A stretch of DNA of 7,940 nt from Leptolinea sp. (GCA_022837205.1 JALHEL010000067.1:1-7940), one strand, 5' to 3'; positions 1-6,043 are shown, counted from the first letter of the stretch. Notes: generated by a model not told the origin, from the sequence alone. Numbers and translations: made by a program.

Positions 1-20
1 ATCTCTATCATCTTTCAAAT
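1..20. repeat. 20-base exact direct copy of positions 591-610 at the window edge
   Basis: The first 20 bases are identical, in the same orientation, to positions 591-610 inside nfnA; the match ends at base 21 (T against C). At 591-610 the sequence encodes S-I-I-F-Q in the middle of a well-conserved nfnA frame, so that copy is the native one. At 1-20 it puts two stops into the PBP frame. A contig-end chimera or a real rearrangement would both explain this. Confidence 0.75.
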
Positions 21-202
21 TGGGAAGCCTTTCCTTGAAGATCATCCACATTCGGAAGTGTTTTGGCAACAGAAATATACCAAGCCAGAAAAATTACAAT
101 AATGACAAGCAAGATCAATAAACAACAAATGAATGCAATTTTCAAAAATTTTTTCAACTTTTTTCCCATGATATCTTGAGTTTTTTTTTCGACAGCAACC
201 AC
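8..202 (-). CDS. N-terminal fragment of a probable class A penicillin-binding protein (peptidoglycan glycosyltransferase), truncated at window edge
   Basis: The readable product is 64 residues: a short basic cytoplasmic stretch (GKKLKKFLK), one hydrophobic anchor at about residues 23-45, then a periplasmic start containing LPNVDDL and ASQFE. From family knowledge, an anchor followed by 'LP..DL...ASQFE' leads into the 'T.IYDR.G' segment of bifunctional transglycosylase/transpeptidase PBPs, which build peptidoglycan outside the membrane. No catalytic domain is visible. The frame ends at TGA followed by TAG in the first 10 bases, inside a 20-base exact copy of positions 591-610, so I read the stop as an artefact or rearrangement and not the true C-terminus. 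The start is uncertain. GTG at 200-202 has no good Shine-Dalgarno; ATG at 167-169 is an alternative. An A9 run (T at 181-189 on plus) separates this frame from another that opens with ATG at 222-224, so a one-base indel could change the N-terminus. Confidence 0.55.
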   Translation of the reverse strand: MVAVEKKTQDIMGKKLKKFLKIAFICCLLILLVIIVIFLAWYISVAKTLPNVDDLQGKASQFER

Positions 203-334
203 TCTTCGGATATTCTTGGATCATTTATATTCTGAAGAAGCATTTGCTCACTTATTTTCTAAAAAGGTTATCCCAGAAATTTTCATCTATTGAATATAAA
301 GGATGTCTTTTCTCCATAATTTTGATGACATAAA

Positions 335-363
335 ATGACTCATTATTTTTAGTTTAGTATAAT
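335..363 (+). promoter_or_regulatory. Sigma-70-type promoter of the nfnAB operon
   Basis: A perfect -10 TATAAT lies at 358-363, and a -35-like ATGACT (four of six to TTGACA) at 335-340, with a 17-bp spacer. Transcription would start near 370, giving a leader of about 47 nt before the nfnA start. It is the only strong match in the 214-bp divergent region. Confidence 0.6.
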
Positions 364-383
364 GTTAACCGTCTTTCTAACAG

Positions 384-405
384 CAATATAAATGTATTTT
401 TATTG
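384..405 (+). promoter_or_regulatory. AT-rich dyad in the nfnA leader, abutting the ribosome binding site
   Basis: CAATATAAA (384-392) and TTTTTATTG (397-405) pair over nine positions with one T-T mismatch and a TGTA loop. The last G of the right arm is the first base of the nfnA Shine-Dalgarno (GAAAGG, 405-410). It could be a repressor operator just after the start site or a weak hairpin affecting translation. AT richness makes a chance origin possible. Confidence 0.25.
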
Positions 406-416
406 AAAGGATTAGA

Positions 417-1259
417 ATGTATAAAATACTCAATAAGAAATCGCTGAATAGTACTGTGACATTAATGGAAATTGAAGCTCCGTTTGTCGCACACAGGGCA
501 AAACCCGGTCAATTCATTATTTTAAGAGTTGATGCAAATGGAGAACGAGTCCCGTTTACCATAGCGGATATAAACAAAGAAAAAAGAAGCATCTCTATCA
601 TCTTTCAAATCGTCGGAGCTGCAACAGAGGCGTTGAATCACTTAAATATCGGGGATTCTATTCATGATGTTGTCGGTCCCCTCGGAAAACCCTCCGAATT
701 AGACGGCTTGCATAAAGTGGCCGTTATCGGAGGAGGCGTCGGCTGTGCCATCGCTTACCCAACCGCTAAAGCATTACATGAAAAAGGTGCCGAGGTTCAT
801 TCTATCGTTGGTTTTAGAAACAAAGATCTCGTCATTTTGGAAGATGAATTTAAATCTGTCAGTAATAAGTTAATTATCATGACAGATGACGGTAGCTACG
901 GAACAAAGGGATTAGTAACGGATGCATTAAAAGAATTACTTGATTCCGGACAAAAATATGACGAGGTCATCGCAATCGGCCCGTTGATTATGATGAAATT
1001 TGTGGCAAAACTCACAAAAGATTATGGGGTAAAAACAATCGTAAGCATGAATCCGATTATGGTAGACGGTACAGGTATGTGCGGAGCTTGTCGATTGACT
1101 GTCGGCGGAAAGACGAAATTTGCCTGTATCGACGGTCCGGAGTTTGATGCACATCAAGTGGATTTTGATGAAGTAATTGCGAGAACTTCACTATACAGGG
1201 ATATTGAACGTCATGCTTACGAAAAAACCTGTAATTTATTTAAACAAGAGGTAAATTGA
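417..1259 (+). CDS. nfnA: NADH-dependent ferredoxin:NADP+ oxidoreductase (electron-bifurcating transhydrogenase) small subunit
   Basis: NfnA is the small FAD/[2Fe-2S] subunit of cytoplasmic NfnAB, which couples reduced ferredoxin and NADH oxidation to NADP+ reduction by flavin-based electron bifurcation; the family also includes sulfide dehydrogenase and PyrK-like proteins. The 280-residue length is normal. The N-terminal FAD domain (about 1-95) carries RVPFTIAD at 44-51. The nucleotide-binding domain opens with VIGGGVGCAIAYP at 103-115. The C-terminal [2Fe-2S] site has Cys222, Cys225 and Cys237, with Asp217 just upstream in MVDGTGMCGACR; an Asp ligand replacing the fourth Cys is known for NfnA. 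The ATG at 417 follows GAAAGG with a 6-nt spacer. nfnB begins 2 nt after the TGA. PyrK is the main alternative, but the NfnB-type partner and the absence of pyrD next door favour NfnA. Confidence 0.9.
   Translation: MYKILNKKSLNSTVTLMEIEAPFVAHRAKPGQFIILRVDANGERVPFTIADINKEKRSISIIFQIVGAATEALNHLNIGDSIHDVVGPLGKPSELDGLHKVAVIGGGVGCAIAYPTAKALHEKGAEVHSIVGFRNKDLVILEDEFKSVSNKLIIMTDDGSYGTKGLVTDALKELLDSGQKYDEVIAIGPLIMMKFVAKLTKDYGVKTIVSMNPIMVDGTGMCGACRLTVGGKTKFACIDGPEFDAHQVDFDEVIARTSLYRDIERHAYEKTCNLFKQEVN
1246..1252 (+). promoter_or_regulatory. Ribosome binding site that decides the nfnB start
   Basis: AAGAGGT lies inside the 3' end of nfnA. It is about 10 nt from ATG 1262 but only 3-4 nt from the in-frame TTG at 1256 that overlaps the nfnA stop. 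Spacing and codon type favour ATG 1262. Confidence 0.5.
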
Positions 1260-1261
1260 TC

Positions 1262-2656
1262 ATGCCCAATATGTCACCTAAAAAAAATGAAATGCCATCC
1301 CAACCTCCCGAAGTAAGAAATAAAAATTTTCAGGAGGTAGCCTTAGGATATACCGAAGAAATAGCCTTGGACGAAGCCGCAAGATGTCTCAATTGCAAAC
1401 ATAAACCGTGTGTCGATGGTTGTCCCGTTAACATCAATATACCGGAATTTATAAAAAAAATAACGGAAAAAGACTACGAGGGTGCATATCAAGTAATTAA
1501 TCAGACCAGCTCTCTCCCGGCTGTTTGCGGAAGAGTCTGTCCCCAGGAAAATCAATGTGAAAAATATTGTGTTCGCGGTATAAAAGGAGAACCGGTTGGA
1601 ATCGGCAGATTGGAACGATTTGTCGCTGATTATCATAACTCCTTGCCTCCGGCAAAAGTCGAAAAACCAACTCCGAATGGTCATAAAGTAGCGATTGTCG
1701 GATCCGGGCCGGCCGGGCTTACCTGTGCCGGTGACCTTGCGAAAATGGGATATGAAGTAACGATATTTGAAGCGCTTCACCTTCCGGGAGGTGTCTTGGT
1801 CTATGGAATACCTGAATTTCGTCTTCCGAAATCAGTCGTTCAAAAAGAAATTGATAAATTAAAAGATCTGGGAGTAAAAATTATTTTGAACGCTGTCGCC
1901 GGCCGATCGTTTACGATTGACGAATTATTTGAACATGGTTTTGAAGCAGTTTTCATCGGTTCGGGTGCCGGGTCGCCAAAATTCTTGAATATTCCGGGCG
2001 AAAATTTGAGCGGTGTCTATTCCGCCAATGAATTTCTTACCCGAATCAACTTAATGAAATCTTATCAAAAAGACAGTGCCACTCCGATTGTAAATTCCAA
2101 AAAAGTTGCGGTGGTAGGCGGAGGAAATGTCGCGATGGACGCCGCTCGCTGTGCAAAAAGATTGGGAGCAGAAGAAGTCTATATTGTATATCGTCGTTCC
2201 GAAGAAGAATTACCCGCCCGGAAGGAAGAAGTTGAACATGCAAAAGAGGAAGGAATAATCTTTAGATTACTGAATAATCCGGTTGAAGTGATCGGCAATG
2301 AAAAAAGATTTGTCACCGGTTTGAAATGCGTCAAAATGGAGTTGGGTGAACCGGATGATTCCGGAAGAAGGAAACCGATCGAAAAACCGGGAACGGAATT
2401 CGTTCTCGATGTGGATACGGTAATTATTGCAATCGGAACTTCCCCGAATCCATTAATCAAAATGACAACCGAAGGGCTCAAAACAAATGATCACGGGGGA
2501 ATTATTATAGACGAAGAAACCGGTGCCACATCTCGCGAAGGAGTTTTTGCCGGCGGAGACGCCGTTACGGGAGCTGCTACCGTTATTTTAGCAATGGGTG
2601 CCGGAAAGAAAGCAGCCGCCGGAATCGATAAATTTATCAGAGAAAAGAAGTCTTAA
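1262..2656 (+). CDS. nfnB: NADH-dependent ferredoxin:NADP+ oxidoreductase large subunit (GltD-like, two [4Fe-4S])
   Basis: NfnB is the large subunit of NfnAB: it carries the bifurcating FAD, two [4Fe-4S] clusters and the NADP(H) site. From ATG 1262 it is 464 residues, the usual length. The N-terminal cluster domain has C42-x2-C45-x4-C50-x3-C54 (CLNCKHKPCVDGCP) and C89-x3-C93-x5-C99-x3-C103, with a Glu in PQENQC. The FAD Rossmann motif VAIVGSGPAG ends at residue 152. The second dinucleotide motif VAVVGGGNVAMDAAR lies near 283-297 and is followed by YRRSEEELPAR, typical of NADPH-binding GltD-like proteins. The C-terminal FAGGDAVTGAATV closes the FAD site. Stand-alone relatives are often labelled 'glutamate synthase small subunit', but no large-subunit gene is present and nfnA lies 2 nt upstream. 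TTG 1256 would add two residues. A hairpin terminator follows. Confidence 0.9.
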   Translation: MPNMSPKKNEMPSQPPEVRNKNFQEVALGYTEEIALDEAARCLNCKHKPCVDGCPVNINIPEFIKKITEKDYEGAYQVINQTSSLPAVCGRVCPQENQCEKYCVRGIKGEPVGIGRLERFVADYHNSLPPAKVEKPTPNGHKVAIVGSGPAGLTCAGDLAKMGYEVTIFEALHLPGGVLVYGIPEFRLPKSVVQKEIDKLKDLGVKIILNAVAGRSFTIDELFEHGFEAVFIGSGAGSPKFLNIPGENLSGVYSANEFLTRINLMKSYQKDSATPIVNSKKVAVVGGGNVAMDAARCAKRLGAEEVYIVYRRSEEELPARKEEVEHAKEEGIIFRLLNNPVEVIGNEKRFVTGLKCVKMELGEPDDSGRRKPIEKPGTEFVLDVDTVIIAIGTSPNPLIKMTTEGLKTNDHGGIIIDEETGATSREGVFAGGDAVTGAATVILAMGAGKKAAAGIDKFIREKKS

Positions 2657-2690
2657 TCATTCTCCTCTGTATACTGTTTCGAAGAATATT

Positions 2691-2727
2691 AAAATGCAGC
2701 CTTCCAAAGAAGCTGCATTTTATTTTG
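2691..2727 (+). terminator. Rho-independent terminator of nfnAB
   Basis: AAAATGCAGC (2691-2700) pairs perfectly with GCTGCATTTT (2712-2721), with a possible inner TTC/GAA extension across a bulged C. A T-rich tail (ATTTTGC then TTTTT) follows. It starts 35 bp after the nfnB stop. Confidence 0.8.
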
Positions 2728-2839
2728 CTTTTTGGCAAATATTTTGTGATTGATAATTTGATTAAGGAAAAACATGGTACGATATTTTTTAAATGGAATT
2801 TATCATTCTTCAATCTATCACTTATATAGCATTAGAATC

Positions 2840-2864
2840 TTTACAAAAATCGTTATGTTATAAT
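2840..2864 (+). promoter_or_regulatory. Extended -10 promoter of the FHA gene
   Basis: TATAAT at 2859-2864 is preceded by TGT (2856-2858), which makes an extended -10. The best -35-like element, TTTACA (2840-2845), has a spacer of only 13 bp, so the promoter probably depends on the extended -10. Transcription would start near 2871, giving a leader of about 55 nt. Confidence 0.55.
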
Positions 2865-2875
2865 TGCTCGAAATA

Positions 2876-2893
2876 ACTACAAAGATTTGTAGT
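2876..2893. promoter_or_regulatory. 18-bp perfect dyad just downstream of the FHA-gene promoter
   Basis: ACTACAAA (2876-2883) and TTTGTAGT (2886-2893) are exact inverted complements around a GA centre. The dyad begins about 12 bp after the -10, at roughly +5 of the transcript, a classic operator position. As RNA it would be an eight-pair stem with a loop too small to form without opening the inner pairs, so a protein-binding operator is the simpler reading. The regulator is unknown. Confidence 0.4.
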
Positions 2894-2926
2894 GAATGAC
2901 GGAATGAAAATGGGAGTAAGAAATTT

Positions 2927-4147
2927 ATGAGTAATCAATTCCAAATCCGTGTACACTCTGGCTCTCTGCGCGGTCAAGCTTTTGTCATCAATAAGCAAGA
3001 ATTTAAAATCGGAAGAGATCCTTCTTGCGACATTGTTTTGACAGAGAGTGCTGTTTCGAGAGTCCATTTATTGATTTATCCGCAACCTTACGATGCAATT
3101 GTGTTAGTTGACAATAATTCAACCAACGGAACAACTGTTAACAATGTGCAGGTCACAGCCCCTGTTCAGATCGCTGAAAATGATGTAATCGTTTTAGGAG
3201 GAGAAGTCGCTTTGGTTTTGGAGAAAGTGCCTTCGATGCAAAACGCTTATCCTCCGTACCAAACGCCGAATTATAATCCGGCATATCCCAACGCACCCCA
3301 ACAACAGATTCCGTCATATCAACCTCCTGCCTGGGATACAAATTACAATCCATCTTTCCAGCAACAAAATCAGAATCCGTATGTTCCGGCCAATCCTGTA
3401 AATATACCTGCTTCCGGAATTCCTAACCAAGAAATAAATATGAATCGCAATGATCATGACATGGAGAGTTCAAACTCGGAAGAACAAGTTAACAATGATT
3501 CTGATCATATTCCGTCTTCTCCGAAAAATGAAGAAAATGCGGAATCTGTCAAACAATATGGATTCAATCCTTATGAATCGCAACAAAGGAATTCATTTTA
3601 TCCGAATCCGAACATGCCTTTTCAACCCAATTCACCGCAACCTCAATCTCCTTATCCGGGACAGGTACCTCCGGCTTATTATCCGCCATATCCGACAAAT
3701 TACGAAAATAGACCACAGGATCCATATTTTTCTCAACAGGGATATAATCCCCAATCTGGGCAATATAACCCCCAGGCATCACAATATCCGTCACAATATC
3801 CTCCGTCTCAACAATATCCGCCGTATCCGGCTCCTTATGGCGCTGATTCATATCAACAACAGCCATACCCATATCAGGGCTATCCGCAAACACCGTCACA
3901 ACAATACCCTGCGAGATATTATCAGCAACAACCATATGGAGGTTATGGACCGGCAGCGGAATATGGACAAGCCGATAATTTACAGGATGAAAATGCTAAA
4001 AAGAAGAAGTTATACATTATCTTAGGCATTGTATTAGTATTAATCTTAGCGATTATCGGTTTCATAATTTACATCGACAGTAATTATCTCTGGTGTGATG
4101 TATTTCCGTTTTTGTGGAGTCCGGAGGCTTGTGCAATTTATCCTTAA
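2927..4147 (+). CDS. FHA-domain protein with long Pro/Gln/Tyr-rich linker and C-terminal membrane anchor
   Basis: FHA domains bind phosphothreonine peptides. Residues 5-100 show the hallmarks: IGRD at 28-31, SRVH at 44-47 and NNSTNGT at 63-69. Residues about 105-350 are low complexity, dominated by P, Q, Y, N and S with repeated QYPP, YPPYP and QQQPY units, and interrupted by an acidic stretch (about 172-208). A KKKK run at 358-361 precedes one membrane segment (about 362-383), then a tail of some 23 residues with Cys390 and Cys402. This predicts an N-in topology with the FHA domain on a long disordered tether in the cytoplasm and a short outside tail. ATG 2927 has GGGAG 10 nt upstream, and an in-frame stop at 2897-2899 rules out a longer N-terminus. 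The gene stands alone between promoter and terminator. No Ser/Thr kinase lies in the window, so its partner is unknown. Confidence 0.85.
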   Translation: MSNQFQIRVHSGSLRGQAFVINKQEFKIGRDPSCDIVLTESAVSRVHLLIYPQPYDAIVLVDNNSTNGTTVNNVQVTAPVQIAENDVIVLGGEVALVLEKVPSMQNAYPPYQTPNYNPAYPNAPQQQIPSYQPPAWDTNYNPSFQQQNQNPYVPANPVNIPASGIPNQEINMNRNDHDMESSNSEEQVNNDSDHIPSSPKNEENAESVKQYGFNPYESQQRNSFYPNPNMPFQPNSPQPQSPYPGQVPPAYYPPYPTNYENRPQDPYFSQQGYNPQSGQYNPQASQYPSQYPPSQQYPPYPAPYGADSYQQQPYPYQGYPQTPSQQYPARYYQQQPYGGYGPAAEYGQADNLQDENAKKKKLYIILGIVLVLILAIIGFIIYIDSNYLWCDVFPFLWSPEACAIYP

Positions 4148-4165
4148 TAGTCGATAATCGAATTT

Positions 4166-4210
4166 GAAAAACTCTCTTGTATGAACCAAGCTTCAAACAG
4201 AGAGTTTTTC
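4166..4210 (+). terminator. Hairpin terminator after the FHA gene
   Basis: GAAAAACTCTCT (4166-4177) pairs perfectly with AGAGAGTTTTTC (4199-4210) around a 21-nt loop, 18 bp after the FHA stop. The A5 and T5 runs at the stem base give a bidirectional-type terminator, with TTTTT following an AGAGAG/CTCTCT core. The core is short and not GC-rich. Confidence 0.65.
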
Positions 4211-4255
4211 AAGAGGAAATTTTGTTTCTCAAAATGAGCTAAAAATTTGAATGGT

Positions 4256-4293
4256 AAATATTTTGGATGTAAGTGAAATCCTATCCAATATTT
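4256..4293. other. Imperfect inverted repeat upstream of the 114-residue gene
   Basis: AAATATTTTGGAT (4256-4268) faces ATCCAATATTT (4283-4293); they pair fully except for a two-base TT bulge, around a 14-nt loop. A second AATATT copy follows at 4296-4301, and an exact TTGACA lies at 4306-4311. No -10 sits at 16-18 bp from that hexamer; TATAAG at 4338-4343 is too far. The promoter of the next gene is therefore unclear. Confidence 0.3.
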
Positions 4294-4396
4294 GTAATAT
4301 TTTCGTTGACAAGTCGCATATCAAACAAAAGTTAGTTTATAAGTGGTTTTTCGGACAATTATTTAGTCAAATTACAAGAACAGATAAAGAGGCATT

Positions 4397-4741
4397 ATGA
4401 ATTCGATAGATTTAAATCCTGAAATTATTTCACAGAGTGATAATTTTATTGCATGGAAAGTCGATGAACCGGATGGTGAAACAACTTATCATCTAGATAT
4501 AAATAATCTGACTGTTCATTTTTTTGTCGAAGAATGGGAACAATTCATCGAATTTAAAAATCTTTTTATTAATACTGAAAAGGATAAAACGGGCGAATTG
4601 GCTCAAACGGAAGATTATTATCTCAGTTGCGAAAAAACGGAAAACGGAGATTTCGTTTACAGTATGGAGATAATCGGAGCCACACTCTATTTCTTTGAAG
4701 ATGATTGGACAGAATTTAAAGAACTCGTTCGAAATTTATAA
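4397..4741 (+). CDS. Unrecognised small acidic protein made of two tandem repeats
   Basis: I do not recognise the family. The 114 residues contain two homologous units, about 15-56 and 72-114, that align without gaps at an offset of 57 residues up to residue 109. Matching positions include Gly27/84, Tyr31/88, Ile35/92, Thr39/96, Phe42-Phe43/99-100, Trp47/104, Phe50/107 and Glu52/109. Each unit reads as strands followed by an E/D-E/D-W-x-x-F helix start. The protein is strongly acidic and has no signal peptide or membrane segment, so it is probably cytoplasmic. The single-unit pattern resembles small bacterial proteins with a beta-hairpin then an 'EEF..L' helix, but this is only an impression. 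The ATG follows AAAGAGG with a 4-nt spacer. The gene converges with the minus-strand cluster, 8 bp from its end. Confidence 0.75.
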   Translation: MNSIDLNPEIISQSDNFIAWKVDEPDGETTYHLDINNLTVHFFVEEWEQFIEFKNLFINTEKDKTGELAQTEDYYLSCEKTENGDFVYSMEIIGATLYFFEDDWTEFKELVRNL

Positions 4742-4749
4742 ATTCTTTT

Positions 4750-5583
4750 TCAGAACAGGATTGAAGCCAGTTCTGAACGATATAGGTTCTTTTGCGGATC
4801 GTCATCATTAAGCAATTCGATCAATGCAAGCACTGCTTTATGAGCAATGCCGTTTCCGTAATTGCGATCCTGTTTAATAATCTCAAGTAAACCGTCAATC
4901 GCTTGATAGTATTTATTTGCCATCACAAAACGCATCGCAGCAACAAAAGCAAAATCCGAATCAGAATTTTCAGGAAGTTTTCCTTCGACATATTGGGATA
5001 ATGCCTTTGCTAAAGGAAGTAATTTTTCGGCGTCATTGTACCTTTTACTTGCCGGAAAATCCTTCAAAAGATAATATGCATCAATAGCTTTTCCTAAATG
5101 AATATCTGCCACTGCCAATCCATACTGTGCTTCCGGATCTTGACCTCTTAATTCGATAATTTCACGGAATAAATCCGCGGCTGATTGATAATCGCCTTCT
5201 TTTAATAATGCATTGGCTTTTTCAATATTTAATTGAATGGGATCCGGAATTTGTATTGAATTCAACAGACTCATGATCCGGAATTCCGGTTGATAGCCTA
5301 TTAATTCTCCCGCAATATTTCCCATTAGAATTATTTTGATTGTCGGCAAGGTATAGACAGAGAATTTGGATGAGAGTAATGGGCTGGTATCTACATTTAC
5401 ATGAGCTAATCTGATTTGCCCTATTGAATGAATGACAATCGATTCCAATATTTTCTTATATTCCAAACTCGGTTTTGACCACTGGGCCCAAAAATTAAGA
5501 ATAACGACAGAATTCATTGAATAATCAATGACTTCTTCTTCAAAATTTAGTTCATCAACATCGATAATATTTTCTCTGCCCAT
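4750..5583 (-). CDS. Thioredoxin-fold/TPR protein with SxxS in place of CxxC (CnoX/YbbN-like)
   Basis: Residues 5-110 form a thioredoxin fold: strand VVILNFWAQW, then S36-K-P-S39 where active thioredoxins have CxPC, then HVNVDTSP and the cis-proline loop YTLPT (Pro80). Residues about 115-277 are helical, with TPR-like units such as IEKANALLKEGDYQSAADLF, PEAQYGLAVADIHLGKAIDA and MANKYYQAIDGLLEII. This two-part layout matches CnoX/YbbN holdases, which protect and hand proteins to chaperones; the E. coli protein has SxxC. With both cysteines missing and no other cysteine in the protein, thiol chemistry is excluded, so a holdase or scaffold role is inferred. The ATG at 5581-5583 has no clear Shine-Dalgarno. 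It is the last gene of the minus-strand cluster, 43 bp after the 138-residue protein. It has no signal peptide, so it is cytoplasmic. Confidence 0.8.
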   Translation of the reverse strand: MGRENIIDVDELNFEEEVIDYSMNSVVILNFWAQWSKPSLEYKKILESIVIHSIGQIRLAHVNVDTSPLLSSKFSVYTLPTIKIILMGNIAGELIGYQPEFRIMSLLNSIQIPDPIQLNIEKANALLKEGDYQSAADLFREIIELRGQDPEAQYGLAVADIHLGKAIDAYYLLKDFPASKRYNDAEKLLPLAKALSQYVEGKLPENSDSDFAFVAAMRFVMANKYYQAIDGLLEIIKQDRNYGNGIAHKAVLALIELLNDDDPQKNLYRSELASILF

Positions 5584-5626
5584 TTCAATTATTTTTTATA
5601 AAGCTTTCTTTTTTATATACTTTTCT

Positions 5627-6043
5627 TTATTCATCGTCTCCCCTGGAAGGATAATTTATCTCGGTCACTTCACCGTGGTAATTGATTTTTATGGAAAGCC
5701 CCATCATTCCTAAATAGGAACGAACTTCTTCCGGAATCCCCGTTTTAAAAATAGATTCTAAATTTTGATCGATATTTTGCATTTGATTTTTCAGAATCGC
5801 AACCGTAAAAATATCATCTTGCCCTAACATACTCGCGGCTTGCTCGCTTAAAAAATCTTCATTCCCTTCTATTTGATCCGTAAAAGTTTTTAATACTTGC
5901 CGATCAACATCTTCTGATGAAATATAATGTCGAAAACCGGCATCATTTACCACATAAAACATTTCTGATCCGACTTGTTCCGTTTCTACAACTTGATCAT
6001 TTTCATCTGAAATTAATCCCGAAAACAATGCATGAATTGCCAT
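5627..6043 (-). CDS. Conserved-looking 138-residue protein of unknown function
   Basis: I cannot assign a function. The start chosen is ATG 6041-6043 (MAIHALFSG), preceded by GAAAGG with a 6-nt spacer; the same frame is open back to 6136, but that stretch overlaps the amidase end and lacks a ribosome site. Residues 1-45 look like strands (FYVVNDAGFRHYIS), 44-100 are helical (EDVDRQVLK, EDFLSEQAASMLGQDD, MQNIDQNLESIF), and 102-132 contain IPEEVRSYLGMMGLSIKINYHGEVTEI, a compact alpha-beta end. There is no Cys, signal peptide or membrane segment. The pattern 'SEQAA.MLGQDDIFT...NIDQ....GIPEE.R.YLGMMG' is one I associate with Chloroflexota hypothetical proteins, from memory. It lies 19 bp after the amidase gene and 43 bp before the thioredoxin-TPR gene, so it is probably co-transcribed with both. 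Confidence 0.75.
   Translation of the reverse strand: MAIHALFSGLISDENDQVVETEQVGSEMFYVVNDAGFRHYISSEDVDRQVLKTFTDQIEGNEDFLSEQAASMLGQDDIFTVAILKNQMQNIDQNLESIFKTGIPEEVRSYLGMMGLSIKINYHGEVTEINYPSRGDDE

Noticed and set aside
936..1157. Minus-strand 73-codon frame inside nfnA
   Set aside because: It is antisense to the [2Fe-2S] region of NfnA, with no supporting ribosome site or protein features.
417..1259. Assignment of the small subunit as PyrK of dihydroorotate dehydrogenase
   Set aside because: The partner gene is an NfnB/GltD-like two-cluster flavoprotein, not PyrD, and the Asp plus three Cys pattern fits NfnA.
1343..1780. Minus-strand frame of 145 codons inside nfnB
   Set aside because: It is antisense to the conserved cluster and FAD domains of NfnB, shows no family features and has no ribosome site.
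3450..4025. Long plus-strand frame of 191 codons, and a minus-strand frame at 3564-3935, over the FHA linker
   Set aside because: Both are shadows of the biased CAA/CCG/TAT codon use of the Pro/Gln/Tyr linker. The products are Asn/His/Arg/Ile-rich or featureless, with no ribosome site.
4751..4775. Inverted repeat CAGAACAGG / CCAGTTCTG as a terminator between the convergent genes
   Set aside because: It lies in the thioredoxin-TPR coding end, has one mismatch, and is followed by A's on minus and mixed sequence on plus, so no U-tract follows on either strand.
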